64,000 nucleotides of DNA from Kappaphycus alvarezii (GCA_002205965.3 NADL03000002.1:1364001-1428000); one strand, 5' to 3'; counted from the first letter of the stretch, positions 44,550-57,462 are shown. Numbers and translations: made by a program. The notes: generated by a model from the letters alone, not told the origin.

Positions 44550-45440
44550 CAAGATATTCGAGTCCTCATGACACTCCTTCGACAAGGACTCGACCAGTCC
44601 AAAAACCGCACGGCATCAGCTCCACCTCGGACCAGAAAGAGGTCAACATCAAAAGGGCGACGAAACTGGCCAAAGAAGGTGCGTATGGAAAGGCTGCACA
44701 ACCTTTGCGCTCGTTAGGCTTCTACCAGATACCGGTGGTGTTACAGGTACCCTTATCGATAAACATCCCAAACAGGCCCCCGATGAAACGACCATGGACC
44801 AATTTCTACCAACTACAGTTTTCGACCGATCACTGAAGATGAGATCCTTCATGCTACGAGGGGATTTAAACCGGGAACCTTTTCCACAGGCTCAGGTATA
44901 AAGCCACCTCGTAGAATTTCTACGATGTCCATCCTCATCGGGGAATTCCGGCTTTTTGGCAGCCCTTACACCACTTGTTAATGTTCTGGCAACAGGAAAG
45001 CACCTGCCGTTCTCGCCCCTTTGATCGCTGGTGCTCCACTAACCCCGTTGGCGGAACAAGACATGTCACCCAGGCCAATCGCCGTTGGGGAGACGCTGTG
45101 CAGATTGGTCGGTAGCTGCTTAATAATGCGAGTATCCCAGAAGGCGGCAGATTACCTCCAAACCTTTCAAACAGGGATCACCACCAAGTCAGTTACCGAC
45201 GCAGTTGTACACGGCATCCGAAGAGTCATTCAGGAGTACGGCAGTAATCCAGCGTATGAGTTGTTGACGATCGATCTCAAGAACGCTTTTACAGACCTGC
45301 CTTTCTGACAGCAGTGAGACAGCTACTCCAGAGTTGCAGTCTTGGATCCCATACTGCTACGCAAATGAGCCCGCATTCCTGTGGATTGACCGTCACGTCA
45401 TGAGAAGCGTCTGCGGGACGCAACGGGGGGACACCCTCGC
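44550..45440 (+). mobile_element. LINE reverse transcriptase fragment, plus-strand copy
   Basis: Frames carry LDQSKNRTASA, LIDKHPKQAPDETT, RPIAVGETLCRLVGSCL, AVVHGIRRVIQEYG, LLTIDLKNAF and the start of the next block SVCGTQRGDTLAG. These are the N-terminal and finger/palm parts of a reverse transcriptase with the IDLKNAF Asp. It breaks off at about 45440, where an inverted copy of the same family meets it. Frameshifted several times. Confidence 0.7.
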
Positions 45441-47340
45441 GGGCCCATATATGCGCGAAGCGCCTGCCTCCAGGAATCCCAAGAGGAATTCGTTCTTTTG
45501 CTGCCTCATGTATTGCGTCCGTCAACGTCTTGCGATGGCTTTTTTTGTGAGCAAATTACACTGAAAGGGATAATCCTAGACGGCAGGCAAGAGGTCGACC
45601 ATCTCCGATGCGCGTCTGTAGCTGCCTCGTATGTTCCGAGCTCCTTAATAGGAGCTCCTAGCTACGTAAAAGGAGCTGGGAGCAAGGTCCTGCAAAGCTT
45701 GCTAGATGATGAGCTAGAAGCCAAGAATGCCGCAGCCGCGATGTTCTTCGCGGAGGTGAGTCCGATCCCGAGAGATGGTTTTTTCGTGTCCTTGGTTTGA
45801 CCGGCAGCTGGAGTTCTCGGAATACTTCCGGGTCCAGTACTCCCCCTGCCAATTTTCGAACACAGTCCTCCATCATCCTGTCTAACTCTTCCGCTCCTTC
45901 TCCGGTGCAAGACGGGGGCACTACGCGCAACAAATAGCCTACTTTGCAAACGCCAAAACAGTCACGCAGTAGTTGGAACGCCACTTGCCTATTCTCAAGG
46001 TCAGCAATGGTCTCGAGGAATGTCTGAGAGATAAGACATGGTTCGTAAAGGCCGTGTGGTGTATACCTTAGTACCGACGGGGGCGTTCAGGACGGAAGTA
46101 CCCTCGCTGTACTCTTGCTTAATCCCGTCTGGGTAGAGACTCTGTACCAACCCTGGAGGGGCTTTAGGCCACCAGACGGTGCACTTCGGCAGCGATAAGT
46201 GCAGTCCTCGGCTTTCAGCATCCACGGAGCGAAGTACTTCGATGGCTTTGACGAGTTGGTCGTGGGGCCCGATAATGCACCCGTCATCGTGGTACCACAG
46301 TTGAAGTAACAACTTTGCCAAATCTCTGTTCTCCCTTTCCTCTGAACTGAAGAGTTCTTGTATTTTGGGGATAATAGGGTGCAGCACCAGGTCGAAGAGG
46401 AGGCCTCCGAGGTTGTCTCCCTGTTGGGTCCCGCAGACGCCTCTTATGGTGTGACTACCTATCCACAGGAATGCGGGCTCGTTTGCGTAGCAATATGAGA
46501 CCCAAGGCTGTACCTCTGGGAATAGCTGTCTCACCGCGGTCAGAAAAGCGGGTCTGGTGCACATATTAAAAGCGTTCTTGAGATCGACCGTTAATACCCC
46601 ATATGCTGGATCACCGCCGTACTCCTGAACGACTCTTCGGATTCCGTGCACGACTGCTTCGGTACCCGACTTTGTGGCGATACCCACTTGGAGAGGTTGG
46701 GGGTAGTCTGCCGCCTTCTGGGACACTCGCTTCATTAAGCAGCTACGGACCAATCTGCGCAGCGTCTCCCAACGGCGATTGGCCCAGGCGACATGTCTTT
46801 CTTCGCCAACGGGGTTAGTGGAGCACCAGCGATCCAAGGGGCGAGAACGGCTGGTGCTTTTCCAGTTGCTAGAACATTAACAAGTCTCGTAAGAGCTGCC
46901 AAAAAGCCGGAATTCCCCGACGACATCTTAGCAAGTCTACCAGGTGGCAAGGCTTTCGAGCTGAGCCCCCGGGAGAGGATCCTGGTTGAAATGCCCTTAT
47001 AGCACCAGGGACTTCGTCTTCAGTGATCGATCGGAAACTGTAGTTGGTAGAAAATGTTCCACTGACTAGAGTTGTTTCATCGGGGGCCTGTTGGGGATGT
47101 TTATCGATAAGGGCATCGAATACATCACTGTTAGCTGGTAGAACGCCTAGGGAGCGCAAAGCTTTTGCGGCCTTTCCGTACGCACCTTCTTTGGCTAGTT
47201 TTGTCGCCCTCTTTATATTGACTGTTGCTGGTCCGAATGAAACGAGCTGGTGCCGTGCGGTTTTTGGGCTGGTCGAGTGCTTGCGCCCATAGTGTTCTGA
47301 AGTGCCCCGCGTTCCATAAATCAATTCTTTCCCTCATTTC
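45440..47340 (-). mobile_element. LINE reverse transcriptase, minus-strand copy
   Basis: Minus strand, from 47340: LWNAGHFRTLWAQALDQPKNRTAP, LIDKHPQQAPDETTL, then a 278-codon frame (46837-46001) with RVSQKAADYPQPLQVG, VLTVDLKNAFN, GVCGTQQGDNLGGLLFDL and the catalytic YHDDG at 46294-46280. Downstream frames give VAFQLLRDCFGVCKVGYLLRV and the C-terminal helices to about 45640, then ERIPLGIPGGRRFAHIW toward 45440. It is the longer of two inverted copies. The reverse transcriptase core residues are intact; the ends are not defined and no target duplication was found. Confidence 0.78.
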
Positions 47341-47597
47341 GTCCGTTATAGAGTATCATCGGTATTCACTGGAGCAGGAATCTGACGAGTGAATGTTCGT
47401 AAGCACAACTGCTGGGAACAGAAATATTTTTTGTGAGCGCCTGAGTTGCTTGTGAGTTATCAGCAAGACAAGCGTTCACTGCATCGTCCATCGACTTTGC
47501 ATACGTCTCTCCTAGACAACCGCGGAACTTTGTTGGTATATGCGACATGACTGGGTGTGGGTTGCGAAGATCTCTTGTATAGAGGGAAAGAATTAAA
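47341..47597. other. Short unassigned stretch between LINE and Copia
   Basis: A 60-codon minus frame (47366-47548) reads through but has no family motif. It may contain the end of the Copia element; no LTR could be identified. Confidence 0.3.
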
Positions 47598-50500
47598 CTA
47601 AAAAAGGAAATTATTTCCTCTAAAAGATCCCGTAGCTACCCAAGTACCACAACCAAATCTTACGCTCCAAGGCGTCTTTCGACATTGGCTTATGAGTAAA
47701 TCCGCCTTGTTTTGGCTAGAGCGATTGTGTCTCAGCTTGATGATGCCATTAAGGATCAGTTCCTTAACCTTGTGTACCATGAGCTCAATATGCTTGTTCT
47801 TGGGTGTCACATGGTTTGCCAAAGCCATTGAAATTGCCACTGTACTTTCTGAGTTGATAACAGATGGGCAGAAGTGGCGACCTTCAGTCCAAGGAGCTTG
47901 GTGAAATATCCCCCAAAACAGTTTCCTTATCCAGGATACCTCTTTTTCACAAGCTGCGAGTGCAGCGTATTCGGATTTTCCAGTATATTTTGCTGTTACG
48001 GTCTGCCGCTTCGATTTCCAGTAGATTGGTGAACCGTTGATGTCTACCATGAACCCAGTTGTTGATAGCCTGTTGTTCACACATTCGCCATAGTTTGCAT
48101 CAACGGAAGCACCGATAGAATCTGCTGTGATACTGTACGTGGTACTATAGTGAAGTCCCAAGTGAATAGTCCCGTTTAGATAGCGAAGTAGTCGTTTAAC
48201 TAGCTTCATATGACGCTCATTCGGGGTGTGGACTTGACTGGCCAATGCAGACACCTGGAATGACAAGTCGGGTCGAGTAGAAACGGCTAAGTAAAGTAAT
48301 CCGCCGACTATACTTCGATAAGTGTGATGTTCATTCCCATTTATTGTCTGCTTCCCACATTCTGCTGGAACAAGCAGTTTAAAGTCCATCAGGAGTGGAG
48401 TCAAGACAGAATTTTATTTGTCCATTCCATATGACCGCAGAAGGGTCTTTACATAGCACGTTTGGTCGATCCGAATTCCCAGTGGAGAGATATTGAGTGT
48501 CTATCCGATGAAATATTTCAGTTCACCAAAGAATTTGATGTTGAATGTGGACGACAACCAATCTTTTAAGTTCTGAAGTAGGGCATGGGAATTTGAAGCA
48601 AAAGCCATATCATCGAACACAACTGCTAGTATTATGTACTCTGATTTGGTACGAAGAAAATTTAGTCTGTTGAGGAAGTTGGAAGGTTTAATTCCCCAAT
48701 TAACGAGCTTTTCATGGAGAAATGAACCGTAGATATGTCCTGCTTGTTTCGCGCCATAGATGGACTTCTCCAGCTTGCATATTTGCCCAGGCTTAGCTAG
48801 TTGACGGGAAGAGTTTTCCGGCTGTTCCATGTATATTGCTACATCAACTGTTCCTTAGAGGTATGCATTGGAAATATCGCCTCCTTCCAGGATAAGATAA
48901 TTTGATGCAGCTATAGAGAAAAGTAGAGGTATAATCTCATGAGACGCGACTGGAGCGTAAATAATTTCCGGGTCGAAGTCCACGTATGCCCGTTGACGAT
49001 CCCCCCAGAGTACATCGTGCTTTTGCCATATACTGTTTCCCTGTGGAGTCCAGAGGCTTAGCTTTGAAGGTCCATTTGAAGGTAAAGGCACTATCTCAGG
49101 TTTTGGGGAACTAAGACCAAGTATTTCTCTAAATGAGTGCATTATACTCTCTGTCTATAGCCTCGGCCCACTGAGGGATGTTACAGGCTTCCGCAAATGT
49201 CAGGGTTCATACGCCGTCTTCAGGGTCCTTTCCGTCAGGGTAAACCATGTGTGCAGTCTGTTGATGCGCGGAAGTCATACATTGGATTAGGTTTTCCTGT
49301 CCTGAATCCATTAGTCTCGTTGGCGACCTCAATCTCGTGCTGTCGTGCAAGACCATCAACAAGGAAGAAATTCCTGGGAGCTGTTTGTTTGATATCGTGG
49401 TGAAGTCGGCCCTCCTGATGACTTTAAAGACTGGGTTCTGGAATATATACCCTAATCAGCCTCGTGTCTGATTCCATCCCGAAGAATGTCCGGGTTCGGA
49501 ACGAGGTTTTAGCTTTTTGGCTTGCTCCGAGTGAGGACGATAAATGAACGCGTACCCTGGTTGACCGAAAATCAGCAGTGATGGAAAACTATCTCTATAC
49601 TAGGATCCCAAAGTTGGATCGAATATTGCCGTTGACCCTAGAAGCCGGAAGCCTATTACGTAGCCAGTTTGCATGCTTTAAAGCCTCGCCCCATAGGTTA
49701 TGTGGGAGATCACTGTCGTATAAGACTCTAGCCCTTGTCCAATGCTCTTGGACGAGACGTTCAGCAGTGTTATTGCTCTCAGGTGCTCGTGGAGGAGAGG
49801 GCTTACTTCAATTCCTGATGAATTGAGGAAAGTTATCATCCCTTTGCTCATGTGTTCACCCGCTCGATCAAAAATTCTCCGCAATTTTAGTTCGAGGTCG
49901 AAAAGTGAGTTTCGGCCATAGCTTTGTAATTACGAACTATTGCAGGGAGCTCAGATCTGCTTTTGATCATCACAACGTCGGATTTTGCAGTGTACGATTC
50001 CAAGAAGTGAACGGCGTACTTGTTACCTCCGATAGAGCTAGTGAACGGACCAGATACATCCATTTGAACCTCGCTGAGTGGCTGCAGTGCTGCTCGTCGC
50101 TGGTTTGATGGGGTTTCTTGCTTTTCCGGTCAGACATGGAACACATTCGATGTTGTCGAGCTTGAACGATCGAAGGACGGTACATCGGAGAGCTGGCAGA
50201 TAGCTGCATGTACCGATCTGTCGCGATGTGTCCAGTTTTCCGGTGCCATTTCATGACCTCACTTTCGGGAATTCCTTTGTGGCTTTGTTAGCTTGCTTTG
50301 GGTAATGCTTAACTCTAAGGGTAGAGTCCGTCAACACCTTCGATAACCTAGAAATTCTTCAATGCCCAAGGAGCTGTATCTAAGGATAAAGCATCCATTG
50401 CGTTGGAACAGAGACTCTGAGAATATCACGTTGAATGTTTCGCAAGCTAACAGCCAGGATGTTTGTTCAAAATGAGGTGTATTATAGGCTTCCAAGTATG

Positions 50501-51821
50501 TCTCCGTTCAATGGTAACACAATAGGCCCTACCGAGGAGGTGTGAAGTTACAGCTGCTGCGTGCACAGTTTCTTTGGCAATTGGGCTGTAGGACTTAAAT
50601 GAGGAACGACTATGGAAGAAATGGAATGTTGCACCAGAGTCCATGAGCGGTATCGTTTTTCTGTCCTCCCATTTTTGCCACTTGACTTCGAAACTTGCCT
50701 CTTGCCATGTTTGCGCGGTAGCGAGGCTCCTATCGAAGCTTGACCGTTGTTGGAACTCGGTCAGGTTCTGTGGATAGCAACTTATCTGTATTCGTGAGGG
50801 CCGCGCGGTGTTTGCTGAAGGCATAGAGGACTATTCGGAGGTTTAGGGATCCCCATGTTCGTGGTTACTTTGTGGGTTCCATCACCGGTCAGCTTGTAAA
50901 TAGTGACGCTGTCCTCCACGTCCACGGCATGGTTTCTGAATGCGCCCATTTCGCTCATCCTCGAGGCGCTTTCGCCAGATTTGAATGAAATGGCCGGGTT
51001 TGCCGCAGTAGTGGCAGTTCCCTGGTGGTCTGATTTGCCCAGTACAGCCTCCACCGCGACCTGTTCCACTAAAATTTCCGCCTGTGGCGTGTGAGGAACT
51101 CGTTCCACGTCCTCTAAAGTATCCTCGTGTGACATAGACCACGTTGTCTTGGATAAATTCCTGCCTACGAGAAGCATTATGAGGTTTGATTGGGTTCATC
51201 CTTCGAGCGAGTTCCGCTCGAACAGCATTAACTAAGTCCTGTAATGATGCGTTAGCAATCGTAAAAACCATGGAGAGGGCTGCAAAAGACGGCGGAAGAG
51301 ACCTAATGAGTTTTGAGGTCTTTTCCCGCTCCGGTAATTCTTCGTCATATGTTGCAAGTTCTCCACAGGTACCATTGAAATGGTTAACGTGTCTGTGCCG
51401 ATCCATATTTTCGTCGAATACTAGCGTGTCCAACCTGTTTCGGATATTTTGAATGGCTTGCTCGTTACAAGTTGTGCGGATGCGCTTCAGCTCATTTTAA
51501 AGATCCGAAGCGGTTCTTGAGTCATCATCTGTGACAATTCTGACCTGAGCCATGGCGGAAGCTCCAAAGCCAGAAAGATGACACCTTTCGCTTTTGCAGT
51601 GCGCTTTATCAATTTTTTCTCGCTACTTGAGATTTTGATAATTTTTCTCCGAGAATTCCGATCATAGCGTGATCGTATGCTCTCAGAATGGCCCTTATTC
51701 GCCGCGCCCACATGATATCTTCAAAAGATTTTTCAAGAGGTTCAATTCGAAAAAGGTTTCGAGAATCTTTAGAGGGATCCATTGCACCAAATGTTTTAGA
51801 CGAAACAGGGAGCTTTTTCAT
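47598..51821 (-). mobile_element. Copia (Ty1-type) retrotransposon, minus strand, degenerate
   Basis: All Copia domains appear in order on the minus strand. Gag from MDPSKDSRNLF (51782), then a UBN2-like part (51433-50882) with SLPPSFAALSMVF and a zinc knuckle CHYCGKPGH. Protease with LMDSGATFHFF (50824-50447). GAG-pre-integrase WHRKTGHIATDRYMQLS (50254). Integrase core pieces (49884-49678). Reverse transcriptase with LEKSIYGAKQAG (48830-48501; the YVDD equivalent reads VVFDD). RNase H (48404-47598) with TYRSIVGGLLYLAVSTRPDL, DANYGEC and NHVTPKNKHIEL. About six frames are used. I found no matching LTR pair: upstream of gag is a pyrimidine-rich tract (51890-51980). Confidence 0.82.
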
Positions 51822-53100
51822 GTGCGTACGGCAGTTGCTAGGCTATGGCAGTCGCTAGGCTTTCACAGCTGTGTACAAGTCTACTTATCTACTATCCTTT
51901 TCTTTTTCTTTCTTATTTATTTTCTTAGTCTTTTTTGTTCTTTTTTTGTTTGTTTTTTTGTTTTCTGTTTCTTTTTTTTGACTCTAACTTGGGGTGTCGG
52001 AACCCAGGCCCCCGGTGAGACTCTCCGGTGAGTCGCGTTTTCTTGAGTTGACTGACTCTTCTCTGCGCGAACTCAGGTGAGCGTAGTGCACTGACACAAT
52101 GTGAAGGATCGCTAGAGTACGGACTCTCGGCCCCTGGTTAGACACTCCAGGTGTATGCGAATTTCAGCCACCACTATCTATCTCCACGCAAATAGGACAG
52201 GTGCAAATGATCCTTGCGAGAGCTTCCCCGAAAGATTGCTAAGTCGAAGACTTTTCTTCTTTTAAAATCGGTCTGGCCTCTTACGGAAGTTGTCAGTGCT
52301 TCTAAGCTATTATTACGTACAACACCGGTATATCGCCTGTTCGCTTTCCACCAGATCTTTCGATCAACACCGTTATCCGCCGAGTAAGCTCGATCGGTGG
52401 GGCAGCACGTCAACGAGGTCAAATTACTTCAAGTTGCCTCCGTTGCTTAGGACTGTGTTTAGTCTGTCGACTTTGTTCCCTTTGCTCGGCACTCTAGCCT
52501 CGAGCAGGACCCACGTATATTTAACGTACACGCTTTGGCACTAGTTTTTATAGAGGTTTCGGAAAGGGAAGTTTAAAGTCCAGGTGACTCTTATTTAGAG
52601 TCTGTGGACTGTAGTTTATAGTCGGGGACTCTTGTTTAAAGTCTGTCGACTGTAAAATAAATGTGGTAGCCTTGTGTGACTTGTGTGGTGAGTTTAGTGA
52701 GAGGTGGCGGAAGGAAGGGAAAGGTGGTGGTTGTTGAGTAGTAAAGGTCGGGTAGGAAGGCTGACTCAGTGCGATGCTACCATGTAGAAGTTTTGGGTAG
52801 GGGTAAGTTGTTGTTGGATCGAGTCCCAGAGGGGACTCGAGCGTCCTTTATATACTGCGTGAAACATAGTTAAATGCAGTAGGATACCGTAGCATCACTT
52901 GGGAGAGTAATGCACATTCACTCTCGATGATTCAGTACAGGATACTGTTACAGTATCCTGATAATTAAATGCAACCCAGGATAATAATGTAACTCAGGAG
53001 ATGATTTGTTCTTTCGCTTCGTACTGGAATAATTATATTGTGACACTCTCACATCAAGGAGGTGGTCCGATCGATCGACAGCCGAGCCTTGGAGCAGGGT
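51822..53100. other. Non-coding, T-rich tract and short tandem-like GACTC/GTCTG repeats
   Basis: 51890-51985 is almost pure T/C with TTTTTTTG units. From 52010 to 52160 GACTCTC words recur. At 52570-52660 the sequence TTTAnAGTC...GACT is repeated about four times. A perfect 11-bp-arm palindrome with a one-base loop lies at 52938-52960. No gene supported. Confidence 0.55.
52938..52960. repeat. Perfect 11-bp-arm hairpin
   Basis: CAGGATACTGT, one T, then its exact reverse complement. It contains the TACTGT word of the pentamer family. No flanking gene to which it could act as a terminator. Confidence 0.9.
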
Positions 53101-53299
53101 TCCAGGGTGAGGGCGATTCTCCTTCAACTACACGCCGTGTTAATGGTAAACTCCAACGCGTCCTGCTTTTTGACTGAGCAATCAGCGACTTTCTGGTTGG
53201 TACAACTGCTCTATTACTTCTATTGTAGACCCTGCCACATGGTTTGAGTGCAAGTTCATAGGACTCATAACCTTTGGCACCTTTCCCACTAAACCAACC

Positions 53300-53980
53300 C
53301 CATTAACCGAAGTTTGACGTGCCGCGACCGCCGCGCTCTTACTGCACCGATCTCGTCGATATCTTTGTCGACTATCCCGCCAACTCTCGCCCCCGGAGCA
53401 CGTTGGACGAACCGGGAATGGCGCACAAAGATGGCGTTGCTTTTCGAACGTCGCTGTAAAGCGGGGCTGCTCGGTTTTCGTCAAAGTCACCCGTCCGCGG
53501 TGGAGCTTGTCGCCGTCGCGTCCTGCAAAGTGCAATGGAAGGCGAAGGAGCCTGTATTTTCAAGTCGTGGAACCCTATTTTGCAAGGTCTCTCCGGTGGA
53601 ATTTTACTGGCTCTTCTCTCTTTTGTTTCACTTGTCCTCCCTATTCCTTCCAGTACCAGAGACTAAAAGCCTGCGGTAAACCCTCCGTGTCTACCGAAAC
53701 CCTCTCTCACGTCACCAATCGGTGATATGATGCCCCTGTCTTCCACGGAAGCTGCCCCTATCATTATATATTCAACCCTAAAGGGGTCTATGTGCAGGCG
53801 TCAACATGGTACGCGGTTGGGGCTATTAAGAGCTCGGGATTAGCCGCAGATTTGTCTGTAAAGGGTCTGCACATCACTTTGCTTGTTATTCCGGGCCACA
53901 ACCGACCATATCTTTCAAATATTAAATTACCCCACATTTACCCCTTTTGCTGGTGATGTTTTGGATGGATACGCCATGGT
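53300..53980 (+). other. Possible LINE remnant (zinc-motif region)
   Basis: Plus frames 53314-53725 include NREWRTKMAL, HPSAVELVAVAS and KACGKPSVSTETLSHVTNR. The last resembles the C..CG...ET.SH..N zinc block between reverse transcriptase and endonuclease in non-LTR elements, but the second Cys and the terminal Cys are not secure. The flanks show no other domain. Confidence 0.3.
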
Positions 53981-55090
53981 GGTGGACGGCAGTGTTAGTC
54001 ATGCCCTGCGTGACCAAGTCGATTTGATTTAAGTCAGACACAGCATAGCAGGTTTAAGCTATCAATACTGTATGTGGTGACATAGCCACCCACGCTATAT
54101 ACAATCAAGTAATGTAATGATGAAATTCCACTTTAGGCTCCCCGTACAGGTAGTGCTTCCTCTATTAGCTCCATCCCGTTGGGCGAAGTCTGCTTCCGAT
54201 CGTAGTATCCCTTGTTACCATACTTGGCTGGGTAGCGAAACGTTAGAAACTACACTGTTTCACTGGCCTTCGGTCTCCTACAGACCTCTGCCTACTATCT
54301 TTAGTCAATGTAGTTCTACCTCTGCTAGTCTACCTGGAGTAAAATAAATACCACAGCTCAGCCGAGTAGCGGCCTGAACCAGCCATCGGTTTCACAAATT
54401 TTCATCTAATCGGTCAACGCAAAGCGAAAGGGCTCTGTTATCGCGACAGGCAGTCCTTTTTCTTTAGTCCAACCCATATCCACCCCATTAGATTAGCATT
54501 TGTCATGAGGAAGATTCAGTAAACCACCCTATTCACCCAGCTCACCCCTTTATGATCGTCAAAGTAGCCAACCTACAGTACATGAGAGACCCTATCCTTC
54601 TTGGTTTGTCGGTGATTTTGGGGTGCTTTACTGATTACAGATGTAGAACGGCTATTTACCGGGATGGGAAGGGGTAGCTCTATATATTGGAAGATCTACA
54701 GAGGAGAGAGAAGCAGGCGAGGCAAGACAAGCCGTGAAACATGCTGCGTTGGACGAAACGGCGTGGCTTTGCATAAGCACGGATAACGCTCGCCCGAAGT
54801 TCTCCATGGCTCGCACGGCGACCTTCCTGGCCACGTCTGCCAACACCGCGAATGTGTCGCGGTGCAACCCTCTAAGATTAGTTAACGGCACTGAGATCAT
54901 TCCCAACTTTGCATGTGTGGTGATAAACTCGTGATACCTTCTGAACTTCTTGGTTAGTGACCCAAAAATGTTGGATATTTTCTATAGATCCATCGTGATT
55001 TAGAACAGAACGGTACTTTCAACAACAGTCTATAAGCTGGGTGCTCTGTAATGCTTGATCAACGGATTTGTACTGAGTAGAAGAAACCTT
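53981..55090. other. No gene recognised
   Basis: Small frames on both strands (for example 54652-54934 on opposite strands) have no family features. Nothing structural seen. Confidence 0.45.
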
Positions 55091-55093
55091 ACT

Positions 55094-55520
55094 TCACTGA
55101 GTATCTATTGTGTACACTGCAGGTCTGGCTATACGGCTAAGAACTACCCGGATGTTCCACGTAAGGCACGTGCAGGGGGCTCGCGATAGAAATGCCATTG
55201 CAACAGAAGACCTCAGTGTGCAACTTATGCGCTGATAAATACATCTGCGGATCACTCCTGTGGTTGTGTTAAACTTCTCTGCGAACGCGGAATGAAGTCT
55301 TCTAGGAAAAGAATAGAGGAGGGGGATGGGGCACCAAAGGAATCGAAAGCCAGGGGCTGAAACTTGAAGCTTGGTTCCTGGAGGGTGTTGTACGGATGTA
55401 AATATCATCATTCAAAGAAAAAAATTGAATGCCCCGCACAACGCACTCCCAGCGGCGTGGATACAACCGACCACATCTTCCATACATTAAAACAAGCACT
55501 TGTATTACAACAACACTCAA
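55094..55520 (-). mobile_element. RLE-type LINE C-terminal fragment
   Basis: Minus frames contain the FQPLAFDSFGAPS-type block (broken across frames near 55340), then VIRRCIYQRISCTLRSSVAMAFLSRAP, closely parallel to 62576-63001. The upstream boundary region 55440-55500 shares a block with 5175-5215. No reverse transcriptase. Confidence 0.62.
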
Positions 55521-56058
55521 CGTCCATCTCTTCTCGACTAACTATACTTAACCTTCACTTCATCTCGCTCGGCGCTCGCGCACGACGTGGGCACCGGACC
55601 TTCATCCGTCTCTTCCCTAAGGAGATTGCCCGTCACATCTGCAGAGCTCTCGCTGCAACATTCTTGTCGAGGGCCACTTCGAGTGTATTTCCCCTCCGCG
55701 CCCCCAGCGCACGTCGGACGAACTGGTAAAGGTGTATAAGGATTTCTCTATTACTCGAACAAGGTTTGCGGAGTCCACCGTACCCTGCCGCGCTCAAATC
55801 CACCGTCATTCTGACGGACTGCGAGAGTTTGTGGTCTTCACTGCCTTGCGGGCTTGTCGTCAGGCTCGCTCGTCCGGAGTTCTCGCCGTTGTCGTGGTCG
55901 TCTCTATATGTAATCCTATGTGCTTACAGCGGGAGTTTTAAAGCCTCCTGAATCCTTGGTTCAGGTGGGGGAGTTTTCTTCCGGTCCCTTTCTCGCTTGG
56001 GTGGGCAATTGGTTCAGCCATTGCCCAGAGTCGTCCGTCTAGCAGAACCCGAGATTCT
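55521..56058. other. Region before the Copia LTR, no gene supported
   Basis: Plus frames with RARRGHRTFIRLFPKEIARH and similar are Arg-rich but unassigned. The Copia left LTR begins at 56059. Confidence 0.4.
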
Positions 56059-56340
56059 TGTGGTTTTCTGGACTTATTCTATTGGTCCATAGTCAGGGCG
56101 TGGGTCGATTTTGGCGCCCGTTGTTTAGTTTGTGTCCGTTTACAGTAGTATTTGTGACCGGTGCTCTTCACAGCGGCCGCCTCTCCCTTTTCATCATCGC
56201 AGAGGGTTATAGTCTGCAGATCTACTCGCAACTAAGCTCGGTCGTCGAGATCTGCGCGTTTAGCTTTGTCGATCCGGACGCAGGATCGTGAACCTTTGCG
56301 AAGTAAACCTTTCTTCATTGTTTGACGCGCTCACACCACA
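56059..56340 (+). repeat. Left LTR of Copia element
   Basis: 282 bp, starting TGTGGTTTTCTGG and ending CACACCACA, so it has the usual TG...CA ends inside a short inverted TGTGGT/ACCACA. It matches 62203-62479 with 15 substitutions and one 5-bp gap, about 94-95% identity. The 5-bp difference is an extra CAGTA-type unit in this copy. Confidence 0.95.
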
Positions 56341-57462
56341 GTAATTACTTTGGTTGCGCTGCATCTTTCCCGCGAACTGCGCCATTCTCAAGCTCTTGCC
56401 TTTTGCGCGGTTCTCGATTTTCAGATTCTCAGGATTTCATCTTCGCTGGTTTGCTTTGTATTTCTTCCTGAATGGTCGCGACACCTCATCCTTCAATCTC
56501 TGACTTCTCAACCTTTTACCTCACCCCCCCGTTGGCCACTCATCTCCCGTTGGCCACTCATCTCTAGTTGGCTGCTCACCTTCGTCCGCACTGGTGCTGC
56601 CTGTGTCTCCCACTACCCGCCTACCAGTGGGACCATCTGTGCCTCACGTCATTAACTACTGCCACGGCTACCTTTATCTATTGTGGTGATCCACTTCTTT
56701 TGTTGGCGCTCGCTCCTACGGTTACCTTTTATTACTCTCCCGCCAGTGCCTGCCTCTACTGTGAACACCGCCTCTTGCTTCTTTTTTATCTTTTCTGCGG
56801 GATCCCGTTGCCTATATTATAGGTATACCGGACATGCTTGAGTTGGTAAGCTCTACCTCCGATCCCGTAACCTTTTTTACAGTCGTATAAGGACACGCTC
56901 TCGTAAGGTCACCTCGGTGGCTAGCGTCGACCTGACGGTACTGCCCGTGTCGATCTTGCTCCACACTTGCCGTTAGGTACTGTCTGTATTGCTACTTCTT
57001 CCTGGGGCTTCGGCCGGATAACTGGGTTGACTAAGCTGGGAAGCCCACTGTACTAGATAGGGATAAGGACAGGTTCTGGATAGCTGGCGCCTGCGGTTTC
57101 GTCTCGCGACTGTTCTGCTTGTGTGAAGGACACGTAAGATAGCGTGAAGGTAGCCTCGTCTACTGCTAGTGTGGGGATAGCCTTGCAGAAAAATCAGTCA
57201 CCGAAACCGATCGGGGAGTTCGGTTCGGCAGAGTGCTGAAAAGCTCCTACTCCGCGCGTAGTGGACGCGTCGCCTAGGGACGACTCCCTTGGGTTATCAG
57301 CAGAGGAATATTGGAATCTGGTCTTTGGTTGTTTGTTTTATTGGCGTTGGTTTGTTTGGTTTGTTGGTTTGGCTTGGTTTATTGTTTGGTCTACCGTTTT
57401 ACCGCTTTAATCTGAGACAGTTCTTCGTCGCTCTCGACTTAGCGTTTGACTGCGCAGAGTAT
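56341..57462 (+). other. Copia 5' leader
   Basis: About 1.1 kb between the left LTR and the first gag ATG (57463), longer than usual. It is pyrimidine-rich at 56380-56820, contains many stops, and has a GTTTGTTTTATTGG-rich stretch at 57320-57400. A primer-binding site should start at 56341 (GTAATTAC...), but I cannot match it to a tRNA by eye. Confidence 0.5.

Noticed and set aside
51890-51985. Poly-pyrimidine tract as a Copia LTR or polypurine tract
   Set aside because: No matching copy near 47.3-47.6 kb and no TG...CA boundaries, so an LTR is not supported.
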